Below, one piece after another: positions 9,509 to 18,416 of a stretch of DNA of 44,627 nucleotides. The notes beneath the pieces were generated by a model. That model saw nothing but the letters and a program-made list of their open reading frames with translations. It was not told where the DNA came from and did no database searches. The stretch covers positions 1 through 44,627 of the forward strand of contig JAJRUN010000138.1 in assembly GCA_024277755.1 (NCBI GenBank). The letters run 5' to 3'. Source of the stretch: Gammaproteobacteria bacterium. Its GTDB lineage: Bacteria; Pseudomonadota; Gammaproteobacteria; Tenderiales; Tenderiaceae. The first letter of the stretch is position 1, and every line of letters begins with the position of its first letter. The translations under genes were made by a program, and so were the position numbers.

Positions 9509-10273
9509 ATGCATATAAAAACAACGCTCAAACACACACTTCAGACCACCGCCCTGGCACTGATCCTCGGCAGCGCCCAGGCACAGGCAGGCTGTGACGA
9601 CCCAGCGGCCCCCAGAGTCAACTGGAAGGGCTGTGACAAGGCTGGCATCGACCTCAGCGGCATGGATCTGCGTGGCGCAGTGCTGAACGGCGCCAACCTT
9701 GAGGGAGCCAACCTGAGCAAGACCAATCTGCGTGGCAGCCAACTTGGCAGGGCCAACCTGAAGATGGCTATTCTCAACAAGGCCAACCTGATTGAAGCCA
9801 ACCTGGTGGCGGCCAATCTAAACCAGGCCTCACTGAAAAATGCGCTGGCCAAACATGCAAAATTTGACCGCGCCAACCTCAGCAAGGCCAACCTCAATAA
9901 TGCCTATCTTGAAGCCGCACAATTCTACGATGCTGATCTCAGCAATGCCCAACTGATCAAGGCCAACCTGAACATGGCCAGCATGATTCAGGTCAATCTC
10001 AGCGGTGCCGACCTGTCGTTCAGCCAAATGAAAAAAGCCAAACTGTCACGCGCCAACCTCGAAGACGCCAACCTCAGCAATACCAACCTTGAGCGCGCCC
10101 AACTCGACAACAGTTTTCTGGTCAATACCAACCTATCCAACAGCAACCTCAACCGCGCCAACCTGGCCGAAGCGGAGATGATCAACACCGATACACGCAA
10201 TGCCAGCCTAAGTTACACCACCTGGAATGACCGCAGCCGCTGCCGCTCTGGTTCATTGGGGGAATGCCGCTAG
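9509..10273 (+). CDS. Exported pentapeptide-repeat protein
   Basis: The 254-residue protein has a signal peptide (cleavage near AQAQAG, ~residue 27) and then a long run of A(N/D)Lxx pentapeptides from ~45 to ~240, which should form a right-handed quadrilateral beta-helix. Two cysteines follow the signal (GCDDP and GCDKA) and two close the C-terminus (RCRSGSLGECR), so disulfide-capped ends are plausible. Most pentapeptide proteins with known roles (Qnr, MfpA) are cytoplasmic. The role of exported ones is not established. The stop codon is interlocked with the stop of the convergent peptidase gene. Confidence 0.88.
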   Translation: MHIKTTLKHTLQTTALALILGSAQAQAGCDDPAAPRVNWKGCDKAGIDLSGMDLRGAVLNGANLEGANLSKTNLRGSQLGRANLKMAILNKANLIEANLVAANLNQASLKNALAKHAKFDRANLSKANLNNAYLEAAQFYDADLSNAQLIKANLNMASMIQVNLSGADLSFSQMKKAKLSRANLEDANLSNTNLERAQLDNSFLVNTNLSNSNLNRANLAEAEMINTDTRNASLSYTTWNDRSRCRSGSLGECR

Positions 10274-13200
10274 GCTAGTGGTATAAAACCAATTGATAAT
10301 AGAAATACCTGAAGTTTTTTACCTATCCAAAGCCGCCGGTAAACCAACTCCCTGAGACATAACAACAAAACCAGAAAACCAACAGCGCCCCCACCTGATT
10401 TTTTTGAACTTTTTTCTATCGTCGCAGCTGATACCACAGTTCCTGTCAGCGAGACAGCTAACTCGCTGTCTGTACCATAGTGGAATGTGATTGTTCCTGC
10501 CTGGGTGCCGGTGTTTTCTCCCGCCAAAAATGTCACATCAATACTGATACTTGCGTTTCTCGGCAACGTTGTGTTGACAGCATTATCTTTAAATATTGCA
10601 TTAGACATAACAATGTTTGTGATTTCAACGTCGACGTTACCCACATTTGTGAGCTGTAATGACAAGCGTTTTTCAGAACCCGGCGTCACTTCGCCAAAAT
10701 CCAGCAACGCCGCACCTGCTTGCAATTCAACTGAAATATTTCGCGCTCCAATTCGATGCATTACAGGCATCGCTGCTGCAAAATTATTCAGCCGCTCAAT
10801 ATTTGTATCGTCGCCAGACCAGTCTGATTTCATGGGTATCCGGTACGTCGACAACCCAGCCGTTGTCGGTATTTGCACAACCACAAAGTCATCCTCACCC
10901 CAGAAACTTGGCACCCCCCAATGCCCGGTACTATCAGCACCCACAGCAACAACTTTTTGAAGCGACTGCGTTTCAATATTCAAGCTCACCACGTCCGAAT
11001 AAACGCTGCCAGTCGCCACCGCATCAGAATAATCATGCATATCCATAACAATGACGTAATCATTATTGTAGGCAAACACAGGGTAGCCTATATCGAATAG
11101 CGGATTCTGACTTGGAAAAGGGTAACCAAAACTACCATCCGAGATATCCAGAAAGCCTATCGACCAGTATTTATAACCACCGCCACCAGCACAATCACTG
11201 CCCACAACCGACTGACAAAAACGTGCATCAAAGACTATCTTTGTCCCGCTAAAATCAAACGAAAGTGAGTCGGCATAATAGACACTGTCAACAGCACTAA
11301 ACTCACCTTCCTGATAACTGACCTGAATAATTTTATGCACCGAGGTCTCACCGCTATCAAGGTTTACCACATATATATTATCGTCAGCGAGGCTAGTGCT
11401 GGTATAGGCCATATGTGTCCCTGTCGGTGAAACAGCCATACTCCAGATATCAGCAGTGGTGGTCAGCTGAGTATAGGCATTTGATAGCACGTCAACCGTA
11501 TAAATATTTTTATCCACACCGACAAAATAAATATATGTGCCTGCAGCTGTCGTCACAATTGCCGGGCGGGTATAACTTGCAGCGATGGGTTGAGGTGTAA
11601 CCTGTATATCCAATGACTGATCATAGCCCGTAAAAGGTGAGGAGATCCCCTGCAAATAGAGGGCAAAAACTTCTGATTCCGGCGTATCAACAACCCCATC
11701 GCTCGGATACAAATAGAGAAGCACGTCGGCACCCGACACAACATCTGCATCCGTCGGGCCAGTCTGTTCTGGTACAGCGCCCCCTTCAATCACTCCTACC
11801 GCATCCCAGGCGGCAATCACCGCCGCCACGTCAGCAGAGCCAGCACCATATTTGTCTTCTGCCGCCTGAATGGTTGCCCGGCGAGCATCAATAAACTGTG
11901 ACGACGCCACCAGGTATGTTGTCAATGCCGTATAAAAAATCTGCTCTGTCTTAGCACGACCAATACTGGTTCCCAATCCCTCGGCACTTAGGCCTTCTGC
12001 CATCAAATAGGCAGCACGATTAGGGATACCACTATTCACATGAACACCACCATAGTCACCTGCTTCATTGGCCGGAAGATTTTTGTATTCGCTCATGTGC
12101 GCTGGCTGTGAACTCAAGCCCCTTGAGGGATCAGCCAGATCACGCAAGAAACCCGGGCTGGCAATGGTACAGTCTTCTCCGACCGTCCAGTCATCCCTGT
12201 CCACCATGACGCCAAAAACATCTGCAAATGACTCACTCAATGCGCCACTCTGATTCTGATAAATCAAGTTTGCAGAATTCTCAATCACACCATGTGTCAT
12301 CTCGTGGGCAGCAACATCCAAGCAACCAACCAGCGATGAAAAAACCTGCCCGTCACCATCGCCATACACCATATAGGCGCCATTCCAAAAAGCGTTGTTA
12401 TAGTCGGACTCAAAATGAACAACAACCAGATTATTTAGATTTTTGCCATCAATACCATCGCGACCAAAACTATCTTTAAAATAGTTATAAACCGTATAAA
12501 CATTACTGATCGCACTGACAACAGCTGCATCCCAACCACTGTTAAGTTGATTGCTGACAGAGTAATCCAGACTGGTACCATCACCATTCCGGGCATCAAA
12601 GATAATCGTGTCGCCAAACGGATTGCTAACGGCCAAAGGGTTATAGTGTTGCTCGACCACAGAAAAACTGGGGTCAATAGCATAATAAGCTCCAGCTTCG
12701 AACCAGGCATTAAAGTTTTTTGTATTGCCTTGCAAGTCACGCCCCGAGGCATTGACCAGTTCACCGGCGAAATGAATATTATTAATTCGATGAACAATCG
12801 CACCACTCGCGGCATCGACAAAATAGGTCCAGCGCTGATCCAAACCACTGGCAACATCAACCTTATATGCCAGCAAAGGCGCAACCTGATCGTCGCTGTA
12901 AATCATCAATTCAGCATCAAGCGTCAACACTGCGGCATTTGAAAAGTTCTGCCTGACTGTCTCTTTGGCCTCTGACACAGAGAGTTCAGGCTGCACATTA
13001 AAATTCTTCAGTGTTGGTTCATAACGCCCCTGAAAAAAATAGACATCCGAATTTTTATTCAAATGCACCGCAACTGATTTTCCCCAGTAAGGCACCCCAT
13101 TAACGAGCTGCTGAAAACGCAAGTGTTTACGCCCCTCTTGCCCCTCGTTCTGATGCAACAGGCGAAACTCATCTGCCGGTGCATCTATCTTCATCAGCGC

Positions 13201-13728
13201 CCGGTTTTCGGAAAAAAACTGCCGTGCCTCACTCAGGGCATCTTTTTTGTGTTGAACAGCGCCAGGCACGATCGCATTAAGACGCTTCGCCGCCATTAGT
13301 GAAGGGGTTCCATTCGCCTTGCTAAAAGCAACCCTTGCCTCACCGCTGACCTCGATGCTCTTTTGCAACCGTTCCAGGCCTTGAATCTGCCTCACATCCA
13401 GGTAGCCTGCCTTTTTGGACGCCCCCCCCTTCCTCGGCCCTTGCGCCTGCGCCAATGAATTCATCAGCTGCGCAGAAACAAGTTCAGGGGAAATCTCATT
13501 GGCGAGTGCCTTTTTTTCACTTCGAACAGATGATTGGGCACGACCAGGCACAGCCGTTTTCGACAATGTCGCAACAGGCGCCTGAACAACCGCCATTGTC
13601 AACGGCTCACGACCTTGCGCCTGGGCATTCCAGGCCACAACGGCGAACAGGCTAGCCAAGCCGGTCGCTCCCACTAATTTCCAATCGATGCCAGTGCTCA
13701 TTTCTGTCCCCAAGGCCATTCTATACAT
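10270..13728 (-). CDS. Secreted M4 (thermolysin-family) zinc metallopeptidase with propeller, ASH and GlyGly-CTERM-like tail
   Basis: A large secreted protease precursor. ORF residues: signal peptide (better from the third ATG at 13701, giving MSTGIDWKL...), FTP/PepSY propeptide ~150-315 (LRFQQLVNGVPYWGKSVAVHL), and M4 catalytic domain ~320-670. Zinc ligands sit in HEMTH (475-479) and E499 (GALSES), with the acid histidine in GGVHVNSGIPNRAAYL. A TolB/WD40-like propeller spans ~690-1000, then an ASH-type Ig domain (LDFGEVTPGSEKRLSLQL). Near the C-terminus KKSGGGAVGFLVLLLCLRELVYRR resembles a GlyGly-CTERM rhombosortase signal, but about 20 further residues follow it. The gene lies directly after a stand-alone propeptide-like gene. 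Confidence 0.9.
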   Translation of the reverse strand: MYRMALGTEMSTGIDWKLVGATGLASLFAVVAWNAQAQGREPLTMAVVQAPVATLSKTAVPGRAQSSVRSEKKALANEISPELVSAQLMNSLAQAQGPRKGGASKKAGYLDVRQIQGLERLQKSIEVSGEARVAFSKANGTPSLMAAKRLNAIVPGAVQHKKDALSEARQFFSENRALMKIDAPADEFRLLHQNEGQEGRKHLRFQQLVNGVPYWGKSVAVHLNKNSDVYFFQGRYEPTLKNFNVQPELSVSEAKETVRQNFSNAAVLTLDAELMIYSDDQVAPLLAYKVDVASGLDQRWTYFVDAASGAIVHRINNIHFAGELVNASGRDLQGNTKNFNAWFEAGAYYAIDPSFSVVEQHYNPLAVSNPFGDTIIFDARNGDGTSLDYSVSNQLNSGWDAAVVSAISNVYTVYNYFKDSFGRDGIDGKNLNNLVVVHFESDYNNAFWNGAYMVYGDGDGQVFSSLVGCLDVAAHEMTHGVIENSANLIYQNQSGALSESFADVFGVMVDRDDWTVGEDCTIASPGFLRDLADPSRGLSSQPAHMSEYKNLPANEAGDYGGVHVNSGIPNRAAYLMAEGLSAEGLGTSIGRAKTEQIFYTALTTYLVASSQFIDARRATIQAAEDKYGAGSADVAAVIAAWDAVGVIEGGAVPEQTGPTDADVVSGADVLLYLYPSDGVVDTPESEVFALYLQGISSPFTGYDQSLDIQVTPQPIAASYTRPAIVTTAAGTYIYFVGVDKNIYTVDVLSNAYTQLTTTADIWSMAVSPTGTHMAYTSTSLADDNIYVVNLDSGETSVHKIIQVSYQEGEFSAVDSVYYADSLSFDFSGTKIVFDARFCQSVVGSDCAGGGGYKYWSIGFLDISDGSFGYPFPSQNPLFDIGYPVFAYNNDYVIVMDMHDYSDAVATGSVYSDVVSLNIETQSLQKVVAVGADSTGHWGVPSFWGEDDFVVVQIPTTAGLSTYRIPMKSDWSGDDTNIERLNNFAAAMPVMHRIGARNISVELQAGAALLDFGEVTPGSEKRLSLQLTNVGNVDVEITNIVMSNAIFKDNAVNTTLPRNASISIDVTFLAGENTGTQAGTITFHYGTDSELAVSLTGTVVSAATIEKSSKKSGGGAVGFLVLLLCLRELVYRRLWIGKKLQVFLLSIGFIPLA

Positions 13729-13739
13729 TTAGATAGTCG

Positions 13740-14342
13740 TTATTTTGTCGGCGAACCCGTTAATACCTTAATCAAACCGCCATTATTGGCATCCATAAAT
13801 AAAAATTCACGTTTCAAGCCAAGAGAAACAGCCACGCGATATGTTTTTCGCGGCAGGCCATCAACCAAAACAACCAACAGCTCAGGTGCCGCTATTTTTG
13901 CTTTGGCATAACGTCCACTCTCCAGCTTGCGAATGGCAACAACAACCTCTTCACCGGAAAGCCTGACGCTGGCCATATCCCCGGCAGCGATGGTCACCGT
14001 ATTACCATTGACATGGTAGACACCACCATCCGCCCGCAGATGGATAGACACCTCCCCCCCCCAGACAGGCAAATCAGCCGCTACCTGCTGAAAGCGTACA
14101 TGAGTATTATCCTGCTGATCTGTCCAGACCCTGGTTACCACCAGCACATCTCTAGGCGAAACCAGGGCCAAACCGCCGCCATCAGCCTCTAAAAACTGGT
14201 AGGCCATATCCACATAAAAATCCTGACTGTGTTCGCCCTCCTCACCCGAAACCACCTCAGCAGATATAAGCAGGCCGGATACGGCAAGCAGCCAAACCCC
14301 TAATCTTTCAGCGCTAAAAATAGCAGTCCACACATTCCCCAT
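13740..14342 (-). CDS. Stand-alone FTP/PepSY propeptide-like protein
   Basis: The protein resembles only the propeptide of M4 peptidases. VRFQQVAADLPVWGGEVSIHL matches the FTP segment of the neighbouring protease, followed by a PepSY-like LSGEEVVVAIRKLE and FLFMDANNGGLIKVL. There is no HExxH. The ORF opens at 14369, but GGAGG lies 4 nt before the ATG at 14342, and starting there gives a clean signal peptide (MGNVWTAIFSAERLG...). It ends 11 bp before the peptidase ORF on the same strand, so the two are probably co-transcribed. It could be a folding chaperone or inhibitor acting in trans. That role is inferred. Confidence 0.72.
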   Translation of the reverse strand: MGNVWTAIFSAERLGVWLLAVSGLLISAEVVSGEEGEHSQDFYVDMAYQFLEADGGGLALVSPRDVLVVTRVWTDQQDNTHVRFQQVAADLPVWGGEVSIHLRADGGVYHVNGNTVTIAAGDMASVRLSGEEVVVAIRKLESGRYAKAKIAAPELLVVLVDGLPRKTYRVAVSLGLKREFLFMDANNGGLIKVLTGSPTK

Positions 14343-14461
14343 ACAGCCTCCAGTCAAAAAATCATTCAACTATATTTATAGATTATAAAAAATAGTATCA
14401 TCTTTGACCTGGATCACCTTACTCACCTTTCAAATCACATCATCGAAGATACAGAGGTCAC

Positions 14462-15472
14462 ATGTCTGAAAACTCACCCTTGCTAGAGGCTCAGGATTTA
14501 TTTCTTAACGCTATTCCAGCGCGGCAAATGCCTGCCGAACAGGTCACCACAGACAAGGCATGGCAGCGCACCTTGCATGCTGAGCTGCTTGCCCCGGAAG
14601 ACTCGCCCCCTTACCATCGCGCCATCGTTGAAGGTTTTCTCGTCAACACCGCTGAAACACGCAGCGCATCGGAAGAAACCCCGGTCAGCTTCAAGGTGGT
14701 CGGCAGCGTCGCCCCCGGTGATACCAAGTGCCCACGCTTTGGTGCTGGTGAAGCCATCGAACTACAGACCGGCAGCATCCTGCCTGATGGCGACGTCTCT
14801 ATTGTGCGGATGTGGGAAGCCAAACGTAACGGCGACAACGTCAGCATCAGCCGTCCATTCCCACCGCGATTTTTTATCGAAAACCAGGGCTGTGATATCG
14901 AAAAGAATGCCACCGTCATCAGCGCCGGCACCGTATTGACACCACAACACATTGGCACCATCGCCAGCTTTGGGCAGAGCGACATCGCTGTAGCCAGACA
15001 GCCGCGCGTGACCGTATTTGCCTCGGGTGATGAAGTTATCCCCTACACCGCCCCCTTCAAACCCGGCATGATCCGCGACTGCAACAGCCCAATGCTAGAG
15101 GCCGCCATCAGCGCCGCCGGTGGTCAGCCGACACTGGGCGGCATCATGGGCGACAACTTCGACAACTTTGTCGCTGCCGTCAAAAACACACTGGAACAGG
15201 CCGACATGATCGTCATCTCCGGCGGCACCGCCGTGGGTGGTCGTGACTTTATCTCAGACCTGATCAGTGAAGTGGGTGATCTATTGATCGACGGCGTACC
15301 CATGCGCTCCGGCCGCCCCTTGATCATGGGCATAGCCAACGGCAAACCCATCGTCGCCGTGGCCGGCCATCCCCCTGAAGCACTGCGTGGCTTTCAACTG
15401 TTTGGCGCGCCAGCAATTGCCAAATTAATGGGCCAGACGGTCGCATTAGCGGAAGATGAAAAACAAGGCTGA
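14462..15472 (+). CDS. MoeA-like molybdopterin molybdotransferase, short form
   Basis: MoeA inserts molybdate into adenylylated molybdopterin. The 336-residue protein shows the MoeA core: VAPGDTKCPRFGAGEAIELQTG, ILPDGDVSIVRMW, the MPT-binding FASGDEVIP and ISGGTAVGGRDF, and GVPMRSGRPLIMGIANGKPIVAVAGHP. It ends soon after that motif, so the C-terminal beta-barrel domain of full MoeA (~400 residues) is missing, and the usual PGKP-type motif is altered to SGRP. It may be a specialised paralogue. GAGGT precedes the ATG by 4 nt. No other molybdenum genes are nearby. Confidence 0.8.
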   Translation: MSENSPLLEAQDLFLNAIPARQMPAEQVTTDKAWQRTLHAELLAPEDSPPYHRAIVEGFLVNTAETRSASEETPVSFKVVGSVAPGDTKCPRFGAGEAIELQTGSILPDGDVSIVRMWEAKRNGDNVSISRPFPPRFFIENQGCDIEKNATVISAGTVLTPQHIGTIASFGQSDIAVARQPRVTVFASGDEVIPYTAPFKPGMIRDCNSPMLEAAISAAGGQPTLGGIMGDNFDNFVAAVKNTLEQADMIVISGGTAVGGRDFISDLISEVGDLLIDGVPMRSGRPLIMGIANGKPIVAVAGHPPEALRGFQLFGAPAIAKLMGQTVALAEDEKQG

Positions 15473-15485
15473 GCCCATAGATAAA

Positions 15486-15507
15486 CTGGGCACAGTTTTG
15501 TGCCCAG
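15486..15507. terminator. Stem-loop between convergent moeA-like and slyX genes
   Basis: CTGGGCACA and TGTGCCCAG form a perfect 9-bp stem with a 4-nt loop in the 40-bp convergent gap. It could serve both directions, although the T-runs are weak. Confidence 0.65.
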
Positions 15508-15512
15508 TAGAT

Positions 15513-15713
15513 TTAATAATGAGGTGGTGGTGTCTCTTCTGACAGCGGTCGAACCAGATCGCCCCCCTGATCCAACTGACTCTTCTGCCGTTTAACCGTC
15601 TCGATCAAGGCATCAACCTGATCCTGCTGCTTGATCACCACCTGATTCAACTGCTCCACAGTCACCTCAAGATAAGCCATCCGCACCTCGATATCCTCAA
15701 ACCGTTTATCCAT
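15513..15713 (-). CDS. slyX: SlyX family protein
   Basis: A 66-residue coiled-coil protein of the SlyX family, recognised from VRMAYLEVTVEQLNQVV..QQ..VDALIE and the diagnostic C-terminus PPPHY. Its molecular role is unknown in all species. The ORF can open at a GTG (15719), but the ATG at 15713 is preferred because GAGG lies 5 nt upstream of it. Confidence 0.88.
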   Translation of the reverse strand: MDKRFEDIEVRMAYLEVTVEQLNQVVIKQQDQVDALIETVKRQKSQLDQGGDLVRPLSEETPPPHY

Positions 15714-15842
15714 AACCACCTCAAGAGAAAATAAAGGCCTGATTATATAAGTTTGGCCAGTATTAGATGAGGGTTATTTGATTGGAAAGAGTGCGGTCAT
15801 AAACGCTGTGCTTACATATTCCCTGCGGTGGCATAATGAAGC

Positions 15843-15870
15843 TTGGTTCGCGTGCGCATGACGCACCCAA
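15843..15870. repeat. Small imperfect hairpin, REP-like
   Basis: TTGG...GTGCG-CATGA-CGCAC...CCAA forms an imperfect stem in the gap between slyX and the small exported-protein gene. No second copy was seen in the window, so its identity as a REP element is uncertain. Confidence 0.3.
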
Positions 15871-15939
15871 CGGGGCTGTTAGCTGTAGTATTTTGGCTAG
15901 TTGAGAAGGCAATACCGCACGGTATTTTGTGCTTTGTTT

Positions 15940-16197
15940 TTACTTACCAAGGCCAGGCACACGAATGCTTGATTGATTGGCATCCGCTTCTATTTCTTTC
16001 AGGCTGGTCAGGTTTTTATAGCTAACACCTGCGGGCACTTGCCAGGGTGAATTCAACTCATTGACATGGTTGGCAATCTGCGCAACGGCGGCAGATTGAG
16101 TCAGCGGGTAAAAAAACACATCAGTGCCAGCAGAAGCCATTTGTACACCTGTCAACATCATCGCCGTCACAACGGCCTTTTTTGCATAATGATTCAT
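15940..16197 (-). CDS. Small exported protein, possibly a truncated gene
   Basis: About 85 residues with a good signal peptide (MNHYAKKAVVTAMMLTGVQMASA) and a mature part containing DVFFYPLTQSAAVAQ and NELNSPWQVPAG. AGGAG lies 6 nt before the second ATG (16197), which is preferred to the ATG at 16203 that abuts it. The mature part ends abruptly after RVPGLG and looks like the N-terminus of a longer secreted protein, possibly of the PhoX/DUF839 type. That resemblance is from memory and unverified. It could be an intact small protein or a 3'-truncated remnant. Confidence 0.55.
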   Translation of the reverse strand: MNHYAKKAVVTAMMLTGVQMASAGTDVFFYPLTQSAAVAQIANHVNELNSPWQVPAGVSYKNLTSLKEIEADANQSSIRVPGLGK

Positions 16198-16426
16198 AAT
16201 CATCTCCTAAAGTGTATGTTTTTGAAGTACAAAACAAACAGTAGTGAAAATTATTGACACAAATATGACCTGCCCATGAAACTTGTATGGCGTTATTCAC
16301 TCAAACCATGTGACGCCTCCAGGCTCAATCTACATAAGCAACAAGCGGCTTTAGAAAGCTTTAAAAAAAACGATATTGGCCGATAAGCATTCACCTAGAC
16401 ATGAACTTTTACATAGGCGATAAAGC

Positions 16427-16615
16427 ATGAAATGCGATGTTATTTATACACATGCGAAACAATCAAATACAGCCAACAGTGACGATGAACTCAAGCAGCT
16501 ACGTGGCCGTGGTTTTAAGGATGAGCGCGAGTACCTAGCGTTTTTACTGGAACAGGAACGCATCTGGGAACAGGAAAATATCGACCCGGACAACGATACA
16601 AATGACACTGAATAA
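16427..16615 (+). CDS. Small acidic hypothetical protein
   Basis: No family recognised. The 62 residues are strongly acidic toward the end (EQERIWEQENIDPDNDTNDTE), with a helical middle (DDELKQLRGRGFKDEREYLAFLLEQE). It has no signal peptide or membrane segment. The ribosome-binding site is weak. It stands alone between the exported-protein gene and the flavoprotein gene. Composition is compatible with a real cytoplasmic protein, but a longer opposing frame exists, so confidence is modest. Confidence 0.45.
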   Translation: MKCDVIYTHAKQSNTANSDDELKQLRGRGFKDEREYLAFLLEQERIWEQENIDPDNDTNDTE

Positions 16616-16793
16616 TTAATCACTTCAATGATTAAAAATGAATTTAATACCAACCCCCAGCGAGATTGAGTGTCTTTGTGCCTGCACCCTTGGCAAAAGC
16701 TGGATAACGCCATCACACCCCGCGACATTCTCCCCCATAAAAAGTTAAAATACCCCCCCTTTCCCTGCCCCGCAGATAATCACGGACACCTCG

Positions 16794-18401
16794 ATGTTAC
16801 GACTGACAGAAATCAGACTCCCCCTCGATCACTCAGCAGATGCACTGTCCGAGGCAATTATCAAACGCCTGCAAATCACACCGGCTGAACTACGCGATTT
16901 CAGCATTGCTCGCCGTGGTTTCGACGCCCGTAAAAAGAGCGCCATTCTGTTTGTCTATTCACTGGACGTGGATATCGCCAACGAAAAGTCGTTGCTGCAA
17001 AAATTCAGCGCAGACCACAACATCAAAGCAAGCCCCAATACTGAATACACCTATGTCACCCACGCCCCTGCCGACCTCAAATCACGCCCGATAATCATCG
17101 GCACCGGGCCATGTGGTTTTATGGCCGGACTGATTCTGGCGCAGATGGGTTTTAAACCCCTGATTCTGGAACGTGGCCAGGAAGTTCGCCAGCGCACCAA
17201 AGATACCTGGGCATTGTGGCGTAACCACAAACTCAATCCCGAATCAAACGTGCAATTTGGCGAGGGCGGTGCCGGCACCTTCTCCGACGGCAAACTGCAC
17301 ACCCAAACCAAAGACCCGCGCTTTCTGGGCATGAAGGTGTTGCGTGAATTTGTGAGGGCCGGTGCGCCAGAAGAGATCCTGTTCGTCAGCAAACCACATG
17401 TGGGCACCTTTCGCCTGGTGGGCATGGTGGAAAAAATCCGCGCAGAGATCATCAGTCTTGGCGGTGAATTTCGTTTTGACAGCCGGGTGACAGATGTCAA
17501 CATTGTTGACAACCAGGTGCGCGGCGTAACCTTGGCCAGCGGCGAGAAAATCGAGTCTGATCATGTTGTTTTTGCCATTGGTCACAGCGCCCGCGACACC
17601 TTCCAGATGATCTACGACAAAGGTGTCTACGTAGAAGCCAAGCCCTTCTCGGTCGGCTTTCGTATTGAACACCCACAGTCAATCATCGATCAATGCCGTT
17701 TTGGCGACTTTGCCGGTCATCCCGACCTTGGCGCGGCGGATTACAAACTGGTTCACCACTGCAAAAATGGCCGCAGTGTCTACAGCTTCTGCATGTGTCC
17801 CGGCGGCACGGTGGTAGCTGCCACCTCTGAGGATGGCCATGTGGTCACCAACGGCATGAGCCAGTATTCACGCAATGAACGCAACGCCAACAGCGGCATA
17901 GTGGTGGGCATTACACCCGAGGACTTCCCCAGTGACCATCCCCTGGCCGGAATAGACCTTCAACGTCAACTGGAGACACACGCCTTTGAACTGGGCGGAA
18001 GCAATTATGATGCCCCCGGGCAACTGTTGGGGGACTTCCTCAAAAACACACCATCGACAACACTCGGCAGTGTCCAGCCGTCATACACCCCCGGCGTACA
18101 CTTAACCAGCCTTGACAGCGCCCTGCCCGACTACGCCATCCAGGCCATCCGCGAAGCCCTGCCCGCCTTCAATCGCAAGATCAAAGGCTTTAGCATGCAC
18201 GACGCCGTACTCACCGGCGTAGAGACACGCACCTCATCGCCGGTACGAATCAAACGTAATCGTGATGATTATCAAAGCATCAACACCAAGGGCTTCTACC
18301 CGGGCGGCGAAGGGGCGGGGTATGCTGGCGGCATCCTCTCAGCGGCGGTGGATGGCATTGAGATAGCCGAGGCGGTAGCCTTGAGTATGGCGGGCAAATA
18401 A
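16794..18401 (+). CDS. COG2509-type FAD-dependent oxidoreductase
   Basis: An uncharacterised flavoprotein dehydrogenase, 535 residues. An N-terminal ~95-residue domain (LPLDHSADALSEAIIKRL...) precedes the FAD-binding Rossmann motif IIGTGPCGFMAGLILAQMG. Other family marks are the glycine-rich FGEGGAGTFSDGKLHT, VFAIGHSARDTF, CMCPGGTVVAA and the C-terminal FAD contact GFYPGGEGAGYAGGI. The substrate is unknown for the family. The 3' end faces rsmJ with a 15-bp gap. Confidence 0.88.
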   Translation: MLRLTEIRLPLDHSADALSEAIIKRLQITPAELRDFSIARRGFDARKKSAILFVYSLDVDIANEKSLLQKFSADHNIKASPNTEYTYVTHAPADLKSRPIIIGTGPCGFMAGLILAQMGFKPLILERGQEVRQRTKDTWALWRNHKLNPESNVQFGEGGAGTFSDGKLHTQTKDPRFLGMKVLREFVRAGAPEEILFVSKPHVGTFRLVGMVEKIRAEIISLGGEFRFDSRVTDVNIVDNQVRGVTLASGEKIESDHVVFAIGHSARDTFQMIYDKGVYVEAKPFSVGFRIEHPQSIIDQCRFGDFAGHPDLGAADYKLVHHCKNGRSVYSFCMCPGGTVVAATSEDGHVVTNGMSQYSRNERNANSGIVVGITPEDFPSDHPLAGIDLQRQLETHAFELGGSNYDAPGQLLGDFLKNTPSTTLGSVQPSYTPGVHLTSLDSALPDYAIQAIREALPAFNRKIKGFSMHDAVLTGVETRTSSPVRIKRNRDDYQSINTKGFYPGGEGAGYAGGILSAAVDGIEIAEAVALSMAGK

Positions 18402-18416
18402 ATACAGACCACCCCC

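Noticed and set aside
9541..10200. Long minus-strand frames rich in leucine, alanine and arginine
   Set aside because: They are antisense shadows of the pentapeptide repeats and share their period.
15843..16025. 60-codon plus-strand frame
   Set aside because: It starts inside a hairpin, has no ribosome-binding site and runs antisense into the small exported-protein gene.
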